From: Candidatus Woesearchaeota archaeon
Lineage (GTDB): Archaea; Nanobdellota; Nanobdellia; Woesearchaeales; GW2011-AR9
Direction: 5' to 3'
Assembly: GCA_018303045.1 (NCBI GenBank)
Contig: JAGVYX010000026.1
Coordinates: 1 to 14,428 of the forward strand
Length of the DNA: 14,428 nucleotides
Both the position numbers and the translations under genes were made by a program. Under the pieces are notes generated by a model that was not told the DNA's origin, ran no database searches, and saw only the letters and a program-made list of their open reading frames with translations. Positions 11,498 to 14,428 of this stretch are shown here, piece by piece. Position 1 is the stretch's first letter; every line of letters begins with the position of its first letter.

Positions 11498-12340
11498 ATG
11501 TCGAAATTAGAAAAAATACTCAACAATGTTCATTTAAAAAAAAGAATTATTGCCGGTGTTGGTGCTTTCGTTTTGGGATTAAGTAGTTGCGGAGGCAACA
11601 CCTCTATTAATTTAAATTTTCATGATAAAAGACCAGATGCGGGAGTGGAGGATGTTGTAGATTATTCTGATCTTAAAAAAGAAGTTCCGAATCAAGAACA
11701 AGACTCTAGTGTTGCTACTTATGATCCAGACACTGGAGAAGAAGCTTCGAGTCAAGAACAAGAGGGGATGGATGCTGCAGTTTATCCAGACCGTGGAGAA
11801 CATGGAACAACTCCCGATACTCTAAATCTGCATTATCGATGTGGAAACCTTTCTTCATATCCCTTAACCTTCCAAACCGATGGATTATTTAATGGGTATG
11901 CTGTTGTAGGAGTAGCTGCTCCTGTCACTGATAATTTGGCTATGACAGATATTATAGCAAATATGATGTATCACGATGAAGAAGGGGATTTAACTAGAAT
12001 ACAGGTAGGAGATGCAGCTAGGTTAGATACAGAGATCGCTGATCCACAAGCCCAGAATCTGATTATTGTTGGAAACCCCTGCCATAATTCAATCGCAGCT
12101 CAAATACTAGGAAAGAATTATGCACCTGGAGATCAACAATGTTATGGTAACAATGGAATAAACCCTGGAACTGCGAAAATAATTATGCTAGAGAGCATCG
12201 ATACATCGAAACTAGCACTGATAGTTGCTGGTTACAGTGAAGCAGATACTAGGTCGGCTGCCAGAATTATTGCCTACAGGCCTGATGAATTAACTGGTTG
12301 TGAAGCAACTGTTGTTGGGACTACATTAACTGGTCGCTGA
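11498..12340 (+). CDS. S-layer-domain protein with lipoprotein-type signal
   Basis: This 280-aa protein has a lipoprotein-type leader: basic N-terminus, hydrophobic IIAGVGAFVLGL and LSSC with Cys31. It is probably exported and lipid-anchored at the cell surface. Residues 33-108 are an acidic linker with a 20-residue tandem repeat (62-81 and 82-101). From about 120 the sequence resembles the C-terminal domain of archaeal S-layer proteins: FNGYAVVGVAAP, DNLAMTDIIANM, NLIIVGNPCHN, LALIVAGYSEADTRSAA and ATVVGTTL occur in the expected order. Four cysteines in the domain could form two disulphides. The domain normally closes far larger S-layer proteins, so here it is attached to a short anchor. Codons are AT-rich compared with the gene upstream. 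It has its own TATA box and ribosome-binding site, so need not be co-transcribed with the preceding gene. Confidence 0.78.
   Translation: MSKLEKILNNVHLKKRIIAGVGAFVLGLSSCGGNTSINLNFHDKRPDAGVEDVVDYSDLKKEVPNQEQDSSVATYDPDTGEEASSQEQEGMDAAVYPDRGEHGTTPDTLNLHYRCGNLSSYPLTFQTDGLFNGYAVVGVAAPVTDNLAMTDIIANMMYHDEEGDLTRIQVGDAARLDTEIADPQAQNLIIVGNPCHNSIAAQILGKNYAPGDQQCYGNNGINPGTAKIIMLESIDTSKLALIVAGYSEADTRSAARIIAYRPDELTGCEATVVGTTLTGR
11681..11800 (+). repeat. Two 60-bp tandem repeats in the linker
   Basis: Units at 11681-11740 and 11741-11800 match at about 43 of 60 bases in register. Both begin GAAG, share TCAAGAACAAGA and end TGGAGAA. They encode 20-residue acidic repeats (EVPNQEQDSS... and EASSQEQEGM...), an in-frame duplication that lengthened the surface stalk. 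Confidence 0.75.
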
Positions 12341-12393
12341 CTTTCATCAATTCATTACCTTACATTAACAGACAACTGAAGAACGGTTTGCCC

Positions 12394-12401
12394 TTTTTTT
12401 T
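12394..12401 (+). terminator. T8 terminator after the S-layer-domain gene
   Basis: Eight T bases lie 54 bp after the stop codon at 12340, a typical archaeal U-tract terminator. Confidence 0.5.
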
Positions 12402-12461
12402 CTTCGGAGAGTTTTGTCAAAGAAAACCGCTCACCATCGGCCAGATTCAGTCATTATAGAG

Positions 12462-12573
12462 AACTGCGCAGTTTAGACAACAATTGTGTGCAATTCTAAT
12501 CTGCATAACTGTGTGTCAAAGTGTGTTATAAGCTACGCAGTTATCCATACATTCCAAGGTTGCTTATAGCAAC
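12462..12573. repeat. Cluster of short palindromes between convergent genes
   Basis: AACTGCGCAGTT (12462-12473) is a perfect 12-bp palindrome. ATAACTG (12505-12511) pairs with CAGTTAT (12538-12544). GTTGCT-TAT-AGCAAC (12559-12573) is a 6-bp hairpin 14 bp past the helicase stop, read on the minus strand. The last may help end helicase transcription; the AACTG/CAGTT copies have no evident role. Confidence 0.5.
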
Positions 12574-12586
12574 GATCGTGGAAAGC

Positions 12587-14428
12587 TCAGATTCTGAAAA
12601 AATCTTTTATTAATCTATCATAATTCTTAGTTACAATTAACCCTTCACGGGGAAAACAATCGTAATAGCTTTTCCAGGCAAAACGTTCGTCTAAAAATAT
12701 CACTGCCCCGCGATCGGTTTCGGATCGGATGCACCTTCCTGCAGATTGCAGGCATTTATTTATTGCAGGATAGACGTAGCCATATTCCCAACCTTTAGCA
12801 AACTTCAAATGGTAGTAATTGACCAGGCCTCTAGTTTTAAGGTCGGGCTTAGCCAAAGGCAGGCCAACGACTACTACCCCATTTAACAGATCGCCAGGGA
12901 AGTCTAGGCCCTCAGCAAAATTAGCTCCAGTTACTCCCAGCAGCAAACCGCCTTTATTCTTTTCGGCCTTGAACTGCGATAGCAGCAATTCTTTCTCCTC
13001 TTTACTCATCTCTGATTTTTCCCAAAATAATTTCTTGGAAGAAACAATATAACGGCCAACTCGATCGCGCAGATCATACGAAGGAAAAAATAAAGCTGTA
13101 TTTCCGGGAATCAACGAAGACAGGTCCATGCATTTTTGGGCCATTAACTTAAACATTGGCTCTCCCCTAATACTATATTTGGTGGAAGTTTCCGGAACAA
13201 TTAAAGACAGCTTGTTTTCCGCCGGAAAAGGCGAATGATAATTTTTTTCTACGCCGCGCTCAATTCCCAGAAGGTCTTTATACATAAAAGTCGGGCTGAG
13301 CGTGCCGCTCATTATTACTCCAGCATAAATTTGGGAAAAAATATCCCGAGTAATTACTGAAGCATCTAAGCAGGAATAGCTCAAGCTTAGAAAAGATCCC
13401 TGTTTGCTTCTTTGTTCCGACAATATTCTAATGTATCCCTCCTCAGCGCCCAGCCAGGTTTGAAGAAAAGCCGCAATGCCGCCCAAGTAACTTCGTCTTT
13501 GCTTTTTTCGGACTTCCTCAGCAGCTGCTTCCAATTGATTAATTAATTCCTGATAATCAACAATTGGCTGGATCTTGGAAATGAACTGATCCTTGGTTAT
13601 CAGAAGCTCTCTGTCAACCTGATTAAAAACAGCCAAGGAAGTTAAAATGTTATTTAATTCCTGCAGCCAGAGAATTAAGCCGCCATAATTAAACTTTTTA
13701 GCTTCGATAACTCCATTCATCAACATATTGCTGGTAAGAACATCGCTCATCATTTCCATTATTCTCGCCGGCAGATTATGGCCTTCATCCACAATCAAAA
13801 GAATATTTTCCAGAGCCAAGTCTAATTTTGTAAACAAATTAGATGAAATAAAGGGGTTAAACAGATAATAATAATCGCCAATTAATACTTGAGCCTTCCT
13901 GGCCAAAGCCAGGGCCAGTTCATAGCTGCACATTGTCTTTTCCCTGCCGATAGCTGCCAATTCCTCATTATGCAGCGGTTCAGCTGTTTCTAATTCTTTA
14001 ACTAACACTTTCCCTTCTACAGTGAGGCTGTTTTTAGACCTAATTTTGTTATAGAATTCGCATTCATCTTTCTCTACGATAGCTTTGCAAAACTCATTAA
14101 AATCATTGCCAAACACTCCGGCAATTTCCTGACTGCACATCCAGCGCTTGCCGATTAAATCGGCGCAGAAGATATTTTGGCCTGTTTTCCCTTTTATTTT
14201 TTTTAATGTATCTACAGCAATCTTATGCTGGGTATGGCGGTTGGTAAGGAAAAAGATTTTCTTTTTATTTTTCAACGCTTCTTGCAAAGCAACCGAAAGT
14301 ACACTGGCCGTCTTTCCCAGGCCCGTTGGCGCATTCGCGATCAGAATCTTTTTTTCTGAGAACGCTTTCTGCAGGTCTTCCATAAATTCTTTCTGGCCGC
14401 CGCGGATAATATCGTGGGGAAAGAAAGA
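12587..14428 (-). CDS. XPD/DinG-type Fe-S DNA helicase, 5' end outside the window
   Basis: This is a superfamily 2 5'-3' DNA helicase of the Rad3/XPD/DinG type, acting in DNA repair. An internal ATG at 14383 is not the true start. The frame continues upstream to the window edge with HDIIRGGQKEF, the Q-motif region, so the start lies beyond 14428. Counting from that internal Met, Walker A is APTGLGKT (18-25), the Fe-S ligands are Cys83, Cys99, Cys108 and Cys152, and the DEAH-type Walker B is DEGH (199-202). MSGTLSP (358-364), GVTGANFAEGLDFPGD (483-498) and QSAGRCIRSETDRG (546-559) are motifs of the second helicase domain. All four cysteines and all motifs are present, so it should be active. 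It converges with the gene at 11498. Confidence 0.93.
   Translation of the reverse strand, partial: SFFPHDIIRGGQKEFMEDLQKAFSEKKILIANAPTGLGKTASVLSVALQEALKNKKKIFFLTNRHTQHKIAVDTLKKIKGKTGQNIFCADLIGKRWMCSQEIAGVFGNDFNEFCKAIVEKDECEFYNKIRSKNSLTVEGKVLVKELETAEPLHNEELAAIGREKTMCSYELALALARKAQVLIGDYYYLFNPFISSNLFTKLDLALENILLIVDEGHNLPARIMEMMSDVLTSNMLMNGVIEAKKFNYGGLILWLQELNNILTSLAVFNQVDRELLITKDQFISKIQPIVDYQELINQLEAAAEEVRKKQRRSYLGGIAAFLQTWLGAEEGYIRILSEQRSKQGSFLSLSYSCLDASVITRDIFSQIYAGVIMSGTLSPTFMYKDLLGIERGVEKNYHSPFPAENKLSLIVPETSTKYSIRGEPMFKLMAQKCMDLSSLIPGNTALFFPSYDLRDRVGRYIVSSKKLFWEKSEMSKEEKELLLSQFKAEKNKGGLLLGVTGANFAEGLDFPGDLLNGVVVVGLPLAKPDLKTRGLVNYYHLKFAKGWEYGYVYPAINKCLQSAGRCIRSETDRGAVIFLDERFAWKSYYDCFPREGLIVTKNYDRLIKDFFRI

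Noticed and set aside
11340..11605. GCAACACCTCT repeated at 11342-11352 and 11595-11605, and similarity of ATGCAACACC to the MITE end
   Set aside because: Matches of 10-11 bp without flanking structure; one copy is inside a coding region. Probably coincidence.
4504..12466. Shared 12-mer TATAGAGAACTG at 4504-4515 and 12455-12466
   Set aside because: A 12-bp match between two places is expected by chance several times in a window of this size.

Overview
The window looks like a chromosomal segment of a DPANN-type archaeon (Woesearchaeota/Pacearchaeota-like). This is a judgement from several features. The transketolase is split into two subunits in the archaeal way. The helicase is of the XPD/Rad3 type with four Fe-S cysteines. 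TATA boxes lie about 25 nt upstream of start codons, so several mRNAs are probably leaderless, while other genes have GGTGA/GAGG ribosome-binding sites. Surface proteins carry an S-layer domain and CCDDxNxNxVCD-type cysteine motifs. No rRNA or tRNA gene is present to fix the taxonomy.

Layout: 1-98 looks like the right end of an insertion sequence (transposase C-terminus plus terminal repeat) that has run into the 3' end of a D-2-hydroxyacid dehydrogenase gene (74-1066, minus). A hairpin element (1130-1202) separates that gene from two membrane-protein genes (1240-1818 and 1874-2533, plus) and a 45-aa basic protein (2556-2693). The transketolase pair tktA-tktB follows on the minus strand (4489-2721, 4-bp overlap). 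The N-terminal subunit lacks about 48 residues, including the SKGHA motif. A long inverted repeat (4671-4737) precedes a 573-aa multi-module membrane protein (4804-6525) that is interrupted by a run of 14 A. A zinc-ribbon protein (6854-6552, minus) and a small protein with a transposase-like N-terminus (6923-7387, plus) diverge from one TATA region.

The 7388-7871 gap holds nested inverted-repeat elements. The clearest is a 107-bp MITE-like element flanked by an 11-bp direct repeat, whose ends match the insertion-sequence end at position 98. Next come a 1117-aa secreted protein with a beta-barrel-like sequence (7872-11225), a GC-rich three-hairpin RNA candidate (about 11229-11358) and an S-layer-domain protein with a lipoprotein-type signal (11498-12340). 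The window ends with a 5'-truncated XPD/DinG-type helicase (12587-14428, minus).

Functionally, the window combines central carbon metabolism (transketolase, hydroxyacid dehydrogenase), DNA repair (helicase) and cell-surface proteins. The strongest unexplained signals are the IS/MITE family and its effect on the dehydrogenase C-terminus, the deletion in tktA, the A14 tract, the structured RNA candidate and the beta-barrel-like protein in an apparent archaeon.
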